Below, in pieces: positions 14,843-21,061 of a DNA stretch of 21,061 nt; position 1 is the first letter of the stretch, and each line of letters opens with the position of its first letter. This stretch comes from Kiloniellaceae bacterium (GTDB lineage: Bacteria; Pseudomonadota; Alphaproteobacteria; Kiloniellales; Kiloniellaceae). Both the position numbers and the translations under genes were made by a program. The notes beneath the pieces are model-generated. The model did no database searches. It had not been told where the DNA came from and saw only the letters and a list, made by a program, of their open reading frames with translations. The DNA lies in contig JAJFGK010000151.1 in the NCBI GenBank assembly GCA_021776195.1, forward strand, positions 1 through 21,061, given 5' to 3'.

Positions 14843-15182
14843 GGCCCAGGTCTGGACCCCGGGTCGTACGAGTACCGACTATCACAGAAGGGTGCGTCGT
14901 ATGACGACTTGGCAAGGTTTTCGGCAAAGAACGGGGGGCGAGATGATGCCCCGCATCACGAGCGCCACGGTCTGCCGCCCAAAGCCACAGGGGCCGAAAG
15001 CCTTGCCAAGTCGCCCTTCGGGTCGCCTCGGCGCCCGACCGGGTGCGTCAGCGCCGCTCACCGATGGCCCGCATCGCTGTCGCGACGCTTCCTTCCCGGA
15101 TCGAACGCCGAGACGATCAGACGATGCACCTTTCTGTGATAGGCGGTACTAGAGCAAACCCCAGCAAGGGAGGGCGCGCAGC
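14843..15182. other. Intergenic region between the two MCE genes
   Basis: A 340-bp gap within what should be an operon. Nearly all of it (14871-15150) is one element with nested inverted repeats, described separately. The remainder has 28 bp after the first mlaD and 32 bp before the second, including the latter's ribosome site AAGGGAGGG. Confidence 0.8.
14871..15150. repeat. 280-bp MITE-like element with nested inverted repeats
   Basis: The terminal arms, 14871-14900 and 15121-15150, are reverse complements at 27 of 30 positions and end AGTACC and GGTACT. Inside are two further stems: 14906-14925 with 14993-15012 (19 of 20 positions) and 15023-15033 with 15106-15116 (10 of 11). The whole would fold into a Y: one long outer stem and two arms. 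No transposase-like reading frame is present, and no clear target duplication flanks it. It could be a non-autonomous transposable element, or a structured RNA in the mlaD transcript. Confidence 0.8.
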
Positions 15183-15674
15183 ATGGCCCCCGTCGTCCGT
15201 CGCGAACTATCGGAAGTCCTGCTCGGCGCGGCGATTATCGTGATCGCCGTGGCCTTCGTTGCCTTTGCCTTTCGCGATACCTCGGGCGATGCGCCGGCGG
15301 GCTACAGGGTGAGCCTGCAGGTCGACAACGCCTTCGGCCTCGAGCCGGGATCCGAGGCCCGCATGGCCGGCATTCCGGTGGGGAGGGTGGCCAGGCTGGA
15401 TCTCGATCCCAAGAGCTACTTCGCGCGTATCGTGTTGGATCTCGACCCGGGGGTCGAGCTGCCGACCGATTCCTCGGCCCGGGTGCTGCCCGATGGACTG
15501 GTCGGTTCCTCCTACGTCGAGTTGGAAGTCGGCGGCGAGCTGGACATCCTGCAGCACGACGATTCGATCCTCTATACCCAGGGCGCGGTCAATATCATCG
15601 ACCTGCTGGCCCGGGTCATCATGGGACCTAAAGTCGAGCCGGGGGGCGAGGAGCCCGCCGATGAAACCCAGTAA
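15183..15674 (+). CDS. Second MlaD-like MCE-domain protein
   Basis: A 163-residue protein with one N-terminal membrane segment (about 10-30) and one MCE domain (about 41-118): AFGLEPGSEARMAGIPVGRVARLDLDP, then RVLPDGLVGSSYVELEVGG. It has the same layout as the upstream MlaD but is clearly diverged, so it is an old duplicate or a partner subunit. Two MCE proteins could form a mixed ring or replace each other; that is inference. The ATG at 15183 has a strong ribosome site, AAGGGAGGG, independent of the element inserted upstream. Confidence 0.85.
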   Translation: MAPVVRRELSEVLLGAAIIVIAVAFVAFAFRDTSGDAPAGYRVSLQVDNAFGLEPGSEARMAGIPVGRVARLDLDPKSYFARIVLDLDPGVELPTDSSARVLPDGLVGSSYVELEVGGELDILQHDDSILYTQGAVNIIDLLARVIMGPKVEPGGEEPADETQ

Positions 15675-15721
15675 CGAGGCGCCCCAATGACGCTTCCTGT
15701 TTTCGCTCCTGTTTCTGGGCC

Positions 15722-16504
15722 ATGACTGAGAACAAGCCCACCCAGCATTGGGACCCCCGGCGTTACGCCGAGAACGCCCGCTTCGTCGCCGACCTGGGGC
15801 TGCCGGTGGTCGAGCTGCTGGACCCGCGGCCCGGCGAGGCGGTTCTCGATCTCGGCTGCGGCGACGGCGCCCTGACGCTCAAGCTGGTCGAGGCCGGGGC
15901 CAAGGTGGCGGCGGTCGATGCCTCGCCGGACCAGATTGCCGCGGCCGCCACGCTGGGCCTCGATGCCCGGGTTCTCGACGGCGCCGCGCTGGACTACGAG
16001 GCGCGCTTCGACGCGGTCTTCAGCAATGCCGCCCTGCATTGGATGTGCGATCCGCAGGCGGTGCTGCGCGGCGTCTGGCGGGCCCTGAAGCCGGGCGGCC
16101 GCTTCGTCGGCGAGATGGGCGGCGGCGCCAATGTTCGCACCCTGCAGCTCGCCCTGGTCGCCGGCCTGGAGGCGCGCGGCTACGATGGCTGGGCCGCCAG
16201 CCCCTGGTACTTCCCGGCCCTGGAGGAGTACCGCGATCTGCTCGAGGCGCAGGGCTTCCAGGTCCGCGCCATCGAGGAGATCGAGCGGCCGACCCGTCTG
16301 CCCGGCGAGATGGCCGGCTGGCTGGCAACCTTCGGCGAAGCCTTCATCAAGACCCTGCCCGAGGCCGACCAGGCGGCCTACATTGCCGAGGTCGCCGCCG
16401 CCGTGGCCCCGCGCCTGCGCGACCCGGAAGGCGTCTGGTGGGCCGACTACGTCCGCCTGCGCTTCGCCGCCGACAAGCCGGTCGCGAAAGTTGATCTGGC
16501 GTAG
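15722..16504 (+). CDS. Class I SAM-dependent methyltransferase
   Basis: A 260-residue methyltransferase with motif I VLDLGCGDG (41-49), an acidic motif II residue Asp66 (AAVDASP), a post-motif VFSNAALHWM (about 99-108) and ALKPGGRFVGEM. The NAALHW motif and overall length resemble the trans-aconitate methyltransferase/UbiE-like group acting on small molecules. It follows the second MCE gene by 47 bp and may share its transcript. There is no strong ribosome site before ATG 15722. The gene ends 9 bp from the convergent efflux gene. The substrate is unknown. Confidence 0.8.
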   Translation: MTENKPTQHWDPRRYAENARFVADLGLPVVELLDPRPGEAVLDLGCGDGALTLKLVEAGAKVAAVDASPDQIAAAATLGLDARVLDGAALDYEARFDAVFSNAALHWMCDPQAVLRGVWRALKPGGRFVGEMGGGANVRTLQLALVAGLEARGYDGWAASPWYFPALEEYRDLLEAQGFQVRAIEEIERPTRLPGEMAGWLATFGEAFIKTLPEADQAAYIAEVAAAVAPRLRDPEGVWWADYVRLRFAADKPVAKVDLA

Positions 16505-16513
16505 ACATTGCGG

Positions 16514-17704
16514 TCAAGCTTCGCGCCTGTCGATCCAAACCACATAAAGGGCGGCAGTTAGACCCAAGACCGCTGACAGCAGCATCATTCCGAGCATTCC
16601 ATAGGCCGCATTCTCCACCGTGAGGACCGCACCGGTGACCGCGGACATCGCGGCGCCGCCCGACACCGTGAGTGCCCCGGACAGGCCCGATGCGCTACCC
16701 GCCAGATTGGGCCGGACCGACATGGCACCGGAACTGCTGCTCGGCATGGTTATGCCGTTGCCGATGCCGAAAAAGACACAGGCGCCGAACAGGGTGACCT
16801 CGTGCAGGACCCCGGCCAGCAGGATCGACAGGCCCAGGATCAACCCACCACAGGCGACCAGCCGTCCGGCGATCATCATTGTCGTGAGCGCGTGGCGCGC
16901 GGCAAACCGACCGGCCAGGAAAGAGCCGAAGATGAAGCCGGCCGTAATGCTCCCCATGTAGACGCCGAGCCTTGCGGGCGAGATGTCGAACAGGACGGAG
17001 GCGACCAAGGGCGCGCCACCCAGGAAGGCATAGAAGCCGCCATTCGAGAAGGCCATGCAGAGGGCATAGCCCCAGAAACGGCGAGAACGAAACAGGGCCG
17101 GATAGGTGCTGAACTGTTTCCTGAGCGTCTCCGATGGGTTCTTGTTGGTCTCGTGCAGATCGAACCAGCTCAGAGCGAACGCCGCGCTGCCAAAGCACAG
17201 AAAAGCCCAGAAACTCGCGCGCCAGCCAAACAGCTCGTCCAAGGCACCCCCGAACATCGGCCCCAGCATGGGGGCGATGGCCCAGGCCATGGCCATGTAG
17301 CCCATCAGGCTGGCGGCTTTCTGGGTCCCGGACGTGTCGCGGATGACAGCCAGCGAAACCGCGTATCCGGAGGCGACCGCCGCCTGCATCATCCGAAAGA
17401 ACAGAAAGCTCGCGATGTCGGTTGCCAACGAACAACCAAGCGACGCCAGGCAGAAAATCGCCAATCCCGCCAGGATGACCGGCCGGCGCCCGAAGCGATC
17501 GGATAGAGGCCCCATGACCAGTTGCAGGGCCGCCGTCATGGCCGCGTAACCGGCGATGGATAGGTTCACGAGCGCATAGTCGGCCTCGAACTCGACCGCG
17601 ATGTTCGAGAGCGAGGGCAGGAACATGTTCAGCGAGACGACCGAAAGCCCGCTCAGCAGTATAAGCGTGGTAAGTCTCGGCGAAGTGACGGTGGCCTGGC
17701 TCAT
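16514..17704 (-). CDS. Bcr/CflA-type MFS drug efflux transporter
   Basis: A 396-residue, 12-segment major facilitator. Motif A is clear, GPLSDRFGRRPV (65-76), and the first segment contains NMFLPSLSNIA, close to the (D/N)M(Y/F)LP(A/S)LP signature of Bcr/CflA multidrug exporters. SAVTGAVL and GMLGMMLLSAVLG form the last segments. Such proteins export bicyclomycin, chloramphenicol, sulfonamides or other small molecules with proton exchange; the substrate here is not predictable. The ATG at 17704 is chosen over one at 17722 because GCGAGG lies 6 nt upstream of it. The gene is preceded by a leader ORF and an intrinsic terminator, so its transcription is probably attenuated. Confidence 0.88.
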   Translation of the reverse strand: MSQATVTSPRLTTLILLSGLSVVSLNMFLPSLSNIAVEFEADYALVNLSIAGYAAMTAALQLVMGPLSDRFGRRPVILAGLAIFCLASLGCSLATDIASFLFFRMMQAAVASGYAVSLAVIRDTSGTQKAASLMGYMAMAWAIAPMLGPMFGGALDELFGWRASFWAFLCFGSAAFALSWFDLHETNKNPSETLRKQFSTYPALFRSRRFWGYALCMAFSNGGFYAFLGGAPLVASVLFDISPARLGVYMGSITAGFIFGSFLAGRFAARHALTTMMIAGRLVACGGLILGLSILLAGVLHEVTLFGACVFFGIGNGITMPSSSSGAMSVRPNLAGSASGLSGALTVSGGAAMSAVTGAVLTVENAAYGMLGMMLLSAVLGLTAALYVVWIDRREA

Positions 17705-17749
17705 CTGATCCTCGCCGCCCATCAGCGACAGTTCCGCTGGCGAATGGGC

Positions 17750-17781
17750 AAAAAAAAACGCCCCCGATGGTGTCGGAGGCG
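17750..17781 (-). terminator. Intrinsic terminator in the leader of the efflux gene
   Basis: On the minus strand CGCCTCCGA-CACCA-TCGGGGGCG forms a 9-bp stem (one T-G wobble) with a 5-nt loop, followed at once by nine Ts (17758-17750). It is 45 bp upstream of the efflux start codon and downstream of the leader ORF, so it can stop leader transcripts before the gene. It would also end any transcript arriving from the sensor kinase gene. Confidence 0.9.
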
Positions 17782-17823
17782 CATGGGGTCTCGATTTGGA
17801 GTCCGTTACCGGTCCAAGCGCCT
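17777..17823 (-). promoter_or_regulatory. Candidate antiterminator pairing
   Basis: AGGCGC (17823-17818, the codons AGG CGC of the leader ORF) is the exact complement of GCGCCT (17782-17777), which includes most of the 5' arm of the terminator. The two pairings exclude each other. A second hairpin in between, TTGGA-CCG-GTAA-CGG-AC-TCCAA, has a GNRA-type loop over the leader stop codon, and GATTTGG before the leader ATG can pair with CCAAATC after it. This overlapping set of stems is what ribosome-controlled attenuators look like. Confidence 0.55.
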
Positions 17824-17853
17824 TTCTCCCACGACGACGACGGCGATTTTCAT
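17806..17853 (-). CDS. Leader peptide MKIAVVVVGERRLDR upstream of the efflux gene
   Basis: A 15-codon ORF: ATG at 17853, TAA at 17808-17806. The ribosome site GGGGAG lies 9 nt before the ATG. It holds four consecutive Val codons (GTC GTC GTC GTG) directly after ATC GCC, giving IAVVVV. It starts about 24 nt after the predicted transcription start, and its last codons overlap the candidate antiterminator. Val runs occur in ilv-type leader peptides; IAVV is also the arrest motif of the ErmAL1 class of macrolide-responsive leaders. Translation is not proven, but position, ribosome site and downstream terminator all fit. Confidence 0.65.
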   Translation of the reverse strand: MKIAVVVVGERRLDR

Positions 17854-17883
17854 AGCGGTAGGCTCCCCAAATCTGCGACCCGC

Positions 17884-17912
17884 ACGTTAGGTAGGGCCAT
17901 CCCCAGTGTCAA
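17884..17912 (-). promoter_or_regulatory. Sigma-70 promoter of the leader and efflux gene
   Basis: TTGACA (17912-17907) is a perfect -35 box, followed by a 17-bp spacer and TAACGT (17889-17884) as a weaker -10 box. Transcription would start near 17877, giving a leader of about 128 nt up to the end of the T run. It lies 53 bp after the stop of the sensor kinase gene. Confidence 0.7.
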
Positions 17913-17965
17913 CGGCGCGGCCCGAGCAGAAGTATCCGATTTCGGTGCCGAACTGCCGATGGACG

Positions 17966-20824
17966 TCAAGCAAGGGCTTCGCGCAGTGCCACGGCAAGCT
18001 GCTGGATCTGGAAGGGCTTGTTCAGGAGCACTTTGTCCGCTCCAAGGGTTCCGCTGCGCTTGGCGGCTTCCACCGGGTAGCCGGACATGAAGATCACCTT
18101 GAGGTCTGGATACAGCGCGCTTGCCGTTTCGGCGAATTCCGGCCCACTGATGCCGCCTGGTAGGACCACGTCGGAGAGCACGAGGTCAGGCATCTCGCCG
18201 CCTGCCAAGGTGGCGCTGGCGCTAGGGGCATCGGCCACACAGATTGTCCGATAGTCTAGCCTTTCGAGCGCATTGGCCGCGAGCTCCCGCAAGTCCGCAT
18301 CATCCTCGATGACCAAGATGGTCTCACCGCGTCCTTGCGGAATAGGCCCGGACTGGCTCTTTGCCTCGTCCTGGGCCTCCTCCGCGGCTTGCGGCAGGTA
18401 AATCTTCACGGTCGTGCCCCGGTCCGGCTCGCTGTAAATTGTCACCTGGCCCCCTGACTGCTTGGCAAAGCCATAGACCATCGAAAGCCCGAGGCCACTT
18501 CCCCTGCCTACTTCCTTCGTCGTGAAGAAGGGCTCGAAGACATGCTGTTGAATTTCGGGCGACATTCCCGTGCCGGTGTCGCTCACTGCGAGAACCACAT
18601 AGTCGCCAGCCAGGGCTTCCGGATTCTGCACCGCATGAATGTCGTCCAGGTGGACGTTTTCGCACTCAATGGTCAACTTGCCGCCTTCCGGCATGGCATC
18701 GCGTGCGTTGATCGCCAGGTTTAGAAGGGCGTTTTCCAACTGGCCCGGATCGGCAATCACGTGGGCGAGGTCGTCCTTGGCCCTGGTTTCGACTTCGATC
18801 GTCTCGCCCAGAGTGCGCTTCAACAGATTGTTCATACTGCCTACCAAACCCGCCAAATTGGTGGACTGGGGCCGCAAGGATTGCTGTCGCGAGAAGGCCA
18901 GCAACCGGTGGGTCAGTTCAGAGCCTCGCCTCGACGCACGAATGACCGACTGCATCATGGGGTTTTCGGGTCCGATTTCCTCGGCGAGCAATTCGGCGTT
19001 GCCCTGGATGACCGCCAGCAGGTTGTTGAAATCATGCGCCACACCGCCGGTCAGTTGGCCCACTGCCTCCATCTTCTGCGCCTGCGCCAAGCGCGCCTCT
19101 GCCTCCTTCATCTCGGTGATGTCGCTGGACAGGCTGCAGACCCCGGCAATCTGGCCCTGGTCGTCGCGCAAGGGAAACTTGGAATTCAGCCAATGGCGGA
19201 TTTGACCGTCTCGGTCCTCGGTCACCGCTTGCTGGCGCGGCTCGCCCGTGGCCATCACCTCTCGGTCGGCGGCCATATAGTGTTCGGCGATCTCTGGCGG
19301 CAGGAAATCGGCGGTGGTGCGGCCGACGAACTCGCTTTGGTCGAGACCCATCTCCGTCGCGGTGTTGCGGCTGACCGCCATGAGGCGGCAGTCCGTGTCC
19401 TTCAGGGCGATCTGGATCGGCGCGTTGTCGAGGATCGCGCGCAGCCAGGCATCGCGTGTCCGTATCGCTTCCTCGGCGCGCTCGCGTTCCTCCGTCTCCC
19501 GTTGCAGGACCCCGTAAGCTTCGCGCAGCTCCTCGCGGGCGACCTCACGCTCGGTAATCTCGGCGCGGAGTTGTTCGTTAAGCCGTTCGAGTTCGGCTGT
19601 CCGCTTGCCGACCAGAATCTCCAGGTCGCCGTAGGAGCGCTGCAAGGCTTCTTCCGCGACGACGCTTCTGGTGATGTCCGACCCGGTGCCGCGATAGCCG
19701 CGAAAAGCACCGTCCTCGCTGAAGACCGCCTTGCCGTTAACTGATAGGTACGTGGTTTCGCCATTGGAGTTTCTGCGGGGGTGGCGAAAGTCGCGGAACG
19801 ACCTGTGTGCCGCCAAGTCCGCCAGGTGTTGGCGCCACTCCTCGTCCGGGACACCGGGTAGCCCGGTTTCTTGGCGCGTCTTTCCCAGAAGAGCCTCATG
19901 TGGAACCCCGGTGATCTCTGTAAATCGTTCGGAGAAAAAGGAAAAGCGAAGTTGCGCGTCCATTTCCCAGAACCAGTCGGACGAGACATCGGCGAAATCA
20001 CGGAAACGAGCCTCCTTGGCCAGGAGTTCGGAGTGCCGGTAGTCGGAGAGATGTTTCATAAGCGCGTTCAGCGCGTCGACCATGTCGCCAACTTCATCCT
20101 TTTTAGGATGATGCAACGCAAAGGAATCGGCCTCTCTCGGATCTTTCTGGACCGCGACAAGCTTTTCCCGGATTTTGAGCATGGGCCGCAAGACCCAGAG
20201 ACCGACCATCAGGAGCGTCGCCGAGGATACGAAGAATGTTATGAGAAACACCAATCCGACGATCCGCCATACGAAGGCGGTCAACTTGTCGGAGACCCGG
20301 CTCGCGTCCAGGTGGGCGATAACATCAAAGGGAAGGTCGGTGCGCGCGCTCCTGTAGGCGGCCGACAGGCGATTGCCGTCCTGCGAGCGCAAGCTGTTAA
20401 CGCCGTGCTGGCGCGCCTGAATCAAGGTCAGGCCGGGTGTCTCTCCAAGGGTGCCGACGAGTTCGCCGTCGACCCCATAGATCGCTAGTCCAGTCACTTC
20501 GGGGGATTCCAGGAGCCTTGCCCCGGCAGCTCGAAGACCGGCTCCCGCCGCCACCTCTCGCTGCGCGAATCCGACGCGCACTGAAGCCAACCCAACATCT
20601 TCGAGCTTTTTCAGTAGGTCTCGTTCGTAGTTGACATAAGAGGGGATGAGAATTGCGGCCTCGATTGCAACGATGCAAAAAATGACGATCAGTGCAATTT
20701 GCCAGCAAAGGCGGCAACCAAATAGGTTGATTGTGTTCAAGCGTGTCAGGCCAACGACAGAGTCTGTGTCAACGTCACGTGCATTCTTACTGGGCATAAC
20801 TGGAAAAGCGGCTTTGAATGCCAT
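17966..20824 (-). CDS. Membrane-bound hybrid sensor histidine kinase with PAS and receiver domains
   Basis: A 952-residue hybrid kinase. In order: membrane segment (about 41-60), periplasmic sensor (61-183), second membrane segment (184-210), HAMP (about 211-263), PAS 1 (about 270-390), a charged coiled coil (about 390-455), PAS 2 (about 456-575), dimerisation domain with phospho-acceptor His597 (GGVAHDFNNLLAVIQGN), ATPase domain (N box ENALLNLAINARDAM, DTGTGM, FEPFFTTK, GRGSGLGLSMVYG), and a C-terminal receiver (about 834-952) with Asp841/Asp842, phospho-acceptor Asp885 and Lys936. All catalytic residues are present. No separate response regulator is adjacent, so its output partner is elsewhere. 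The periplasmic sensor is unlike domains I recognise. The ATG at 20824 follows TGAGGT. An IS end lies about 100 bp upstream. Confidence 0.93.
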   Translation of the reverse strand: MAFKAAFPVMPSKNARDVDTDSVVGLTRLNTINLFGCRLCWQIALIVIFCIVAIEAAILIPSYVNYERDLLKKLEDVGLASVRVGFAQREVAAGAGLRAAGARLLESPEVTGLAIYGVDGELVGTLGETPGLTLIQARQHGVNSLRSQDGNRLSAAYRSARTDLPFDVIAHLDASRVSDKLTAFVWRIVGLVFLITFFVSSATLLMVGLWVLRPMLKIREKLVAVQKDPREADSFALHHPKKDEVGDMVDALNALMKHLSDYRHSELLAKEARFRDFADVSSDWFWEMDAQLRFSFFSERFTEITGVPHEALLGKTRQETGLPGVPDEEWRQHLADLAAHRSFRDFRHPRRNSNGETTYLSVNGKAVFSEDGAFRGYRGTGSDITRSVVAEEALQRSYGDLEILVGKRTAELERLNEQLRAEITEREVAREELREAYGVLQRETEERERAEEAIRTRDAWLRAILDNAPIQIALKDTDCRLMAVSRNTATEMGLDQSEFVGRTTADFLPPEIAEHYMAADREVMATGEPRQQAVTEDRDGQIRHWLNSKFPLRDDQGQIAGVCSLSSDITEMKEAEARLAQAQKMEAVGQLTGGVAHDFNNLLAVIQGNAELLAEEIGPENPMMQSVIRASRRGSELTHRLLAFSRQQSLRPQSTNLAGLVGSMNNLLKRTLGETIEVETRAKDDLAHVIADPGQLENALLNLAINARDAMPEGGKLTIECENVHLDDIHAVQNPEALAGDYVVLAVSDTGTGMSPEIQQHVFEPFFTTKEVGRGSGLGLSMVYGFAKQSGGQVTIYSEPDRGTTVKIYLPQAAEEAQDEAKSQSGPIPQGRGETILVIEDDADLRELAANALERLDYRTICVADAPSASATLAGGEMPDLVLSDVVLPGGISGPEFAETASALYPDLKVIFMSGYPVEAAKRSGTLGADKVLLNKPFQIQQLAVALREALA

Positions 20825-20854
20825 GCTGTGACCTCAGTTTTCTTGGCTGTTTAG

Positions 20855-20922
20855 CCCTATACCACTAATAATGGTAGAAGTAGTTAACTATACTATTAAT
20901 ACATATTTTATTGATCCTGACT
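20855..20922 (-). promoter_or_regulatory. AT-rich upstream region of the sensor kinase gene
   Basis: A strongly AT-rich stretch in an otherwise GC-rich window, between the kinase start and the IS end. It contains ACCACTAATAATGGT (20861-20875), palindromic at six of seven paired positions, and the perfect palindrome TAGTTAACTA (20881-20890). These are candidate operator or promoter parts. No clear -35/-10 pair could be fixed. Confidence 0.4.
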
Positions 20923-21061
20923 CTGAGAGTCTGACTCAAAACTCTATGGGACATAACAATACCTTGCGAGGCGGCGGGTGACGAGGCGGATGTGGGCAAT
21001 GAGGACCCAGGCCTCTGCGCTGGCGATTGATTTTTCCCAGTCCTTGGCCAGCCTCCGGCAT
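20923..21061 (-). mobile_element. Right end of an IS5-family insertion sequence (partial, right copy)
   Basis: It is identical, as reverse complement, to positions 5-143. The element runs out of the window, and its terminal sequence GAGTCTGACTC (20927-20937) faces inward. The flanking bases differ from those at the left copy, so each copy sits in different DNA. The sequence just outside, TGACTC, repeats part of the element end and gives GACTC-TGA-GAGTC at the junction. Confidence 0.8.
20944..21061 (-). CDS. IS5-family transposase, C-terminal fragment
   Basis: The same 39-residue C-terminal tail as at the left end (RRLAKDWEKS onward, ending RLARYCYVP), read on the minus strand and ending at TAG (20946-20944). 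It is cut by the window edge. Together the two fragments show that the element occurs at least twice in this genome, or that one element closes both ends of an assembly piece. Confidence 0.8.
   Translation of the reverse strand, partial: CRRLAKDWEKSIASAEAWVLIAHIRLVTRRLARYCYVP

Noticed and set aside
14892..15152. An 86-codon plus-strand frame inside the 280-bp element
   Set aside because: No ribosome site, no recognisable motif, and it spans both inverted arms. The element is better explained as a non-coding repeat.
17806..17853. Reading the leader as a classical ilv attenuator controlling amino-acid synthesis
   Set aside because: The Val run fits, but the downstream gene is a drug-type exporter and no branched-chain amino acid gene follows. 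Kept as an alternative rather than the main interpretation.
1..21061. CRISPR arrays, tRNA or rRNA genes, prophage or defence genes
   Set aside because: No spaced direct repeats of suitable length, no tRNA or rRNA sequence and no phage or defence proteins were seen on either strand.

Overview
The window looks like chromosomal DNA of a high-GC alphaproteobacterium, most likely Rhodospirillales-like. The reasons are an alphaproteobacterial-type B12-dependent ribonucleotide reductase, an NDUFA12-type complex I accessory subunit next to mlaD, a Coq4 homologue, a DUF6352 protein and typical alphaproteobacterial intergenic palindromes. No species can be named from the sequence alone. Both ends carry the same 139-bp sequence in inverted orientation: the 3' end of an IS5-family transposase gene plus the end of its element. 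The window is therefore either bounded by two insertion sequences or is a contig that stopped at a multicopy IS.

Layout, left to right. (1) 174-9661, all on the minus strand: nrdJ, with a pair of NrdR-box-like sites upstream; a trimethylamine-dehydrogenase-family flavoprotein whose substrate bowl is altered; coq4; a DoxX-like membrane protein; and an ectoine-catabolism-type pair, eutA and doeB/eutE. (2) 9662-10031: a divergent control region with three tandem 16-bp repeats and an intergenic palindrome. (3) 10032-13820: an Ldh2/MLD-family imine or 2-oxoacid reductase (+), a GNAT acetyltransferase and a DUF6352 protein (both minus, convergent with the reductase), and a proline-racemase-family enzyme with a Ser/Cys catalytic pair (+). 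(4) 13915-16504, plus strand: NDUFA12-like protein, mlaD, a 280-bp element of nested inverted repeats, a second mlaD-like gene and a SAM methyltransferase. (5) 16514-17912, minus strand: a Bcr/CflA-type drug efflux transporter preceded by a short 5' control region. (6) 17966-20824, minus strand: a large hybrid sensor kinase.

The most interesting structure is upstream of the efflux gene. A consensus-like promoter is followed by a 15-codon ORF (MKIAVVVVGERRLDR) with a good ribosome site, then a strong intrinsic terminator with nine Ts, and only then the transporter. Two codons of the small ORF can pair with the 5' arm of the terminator, so this looks like a ribosome-mediated transcription attenuator. 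The peptide contains IAVV, the motif of one class of macrolide-responsive erm leader peptides, so induction by a ribosome-targeting drug is a testable idea. Other signals are the Y-shaped repeat element between the two mlaD genes, a 14-bp tandem duplication that places a five-codon minicistron over the start of the flavoprotein gene, and an amine and imino-acid catabolic neighbourhood (flavoprotein, EutA, DoeB, MLD reductase, proline-racemase-family enzyme). Whether that neighbourhood forms one pathway is inference.
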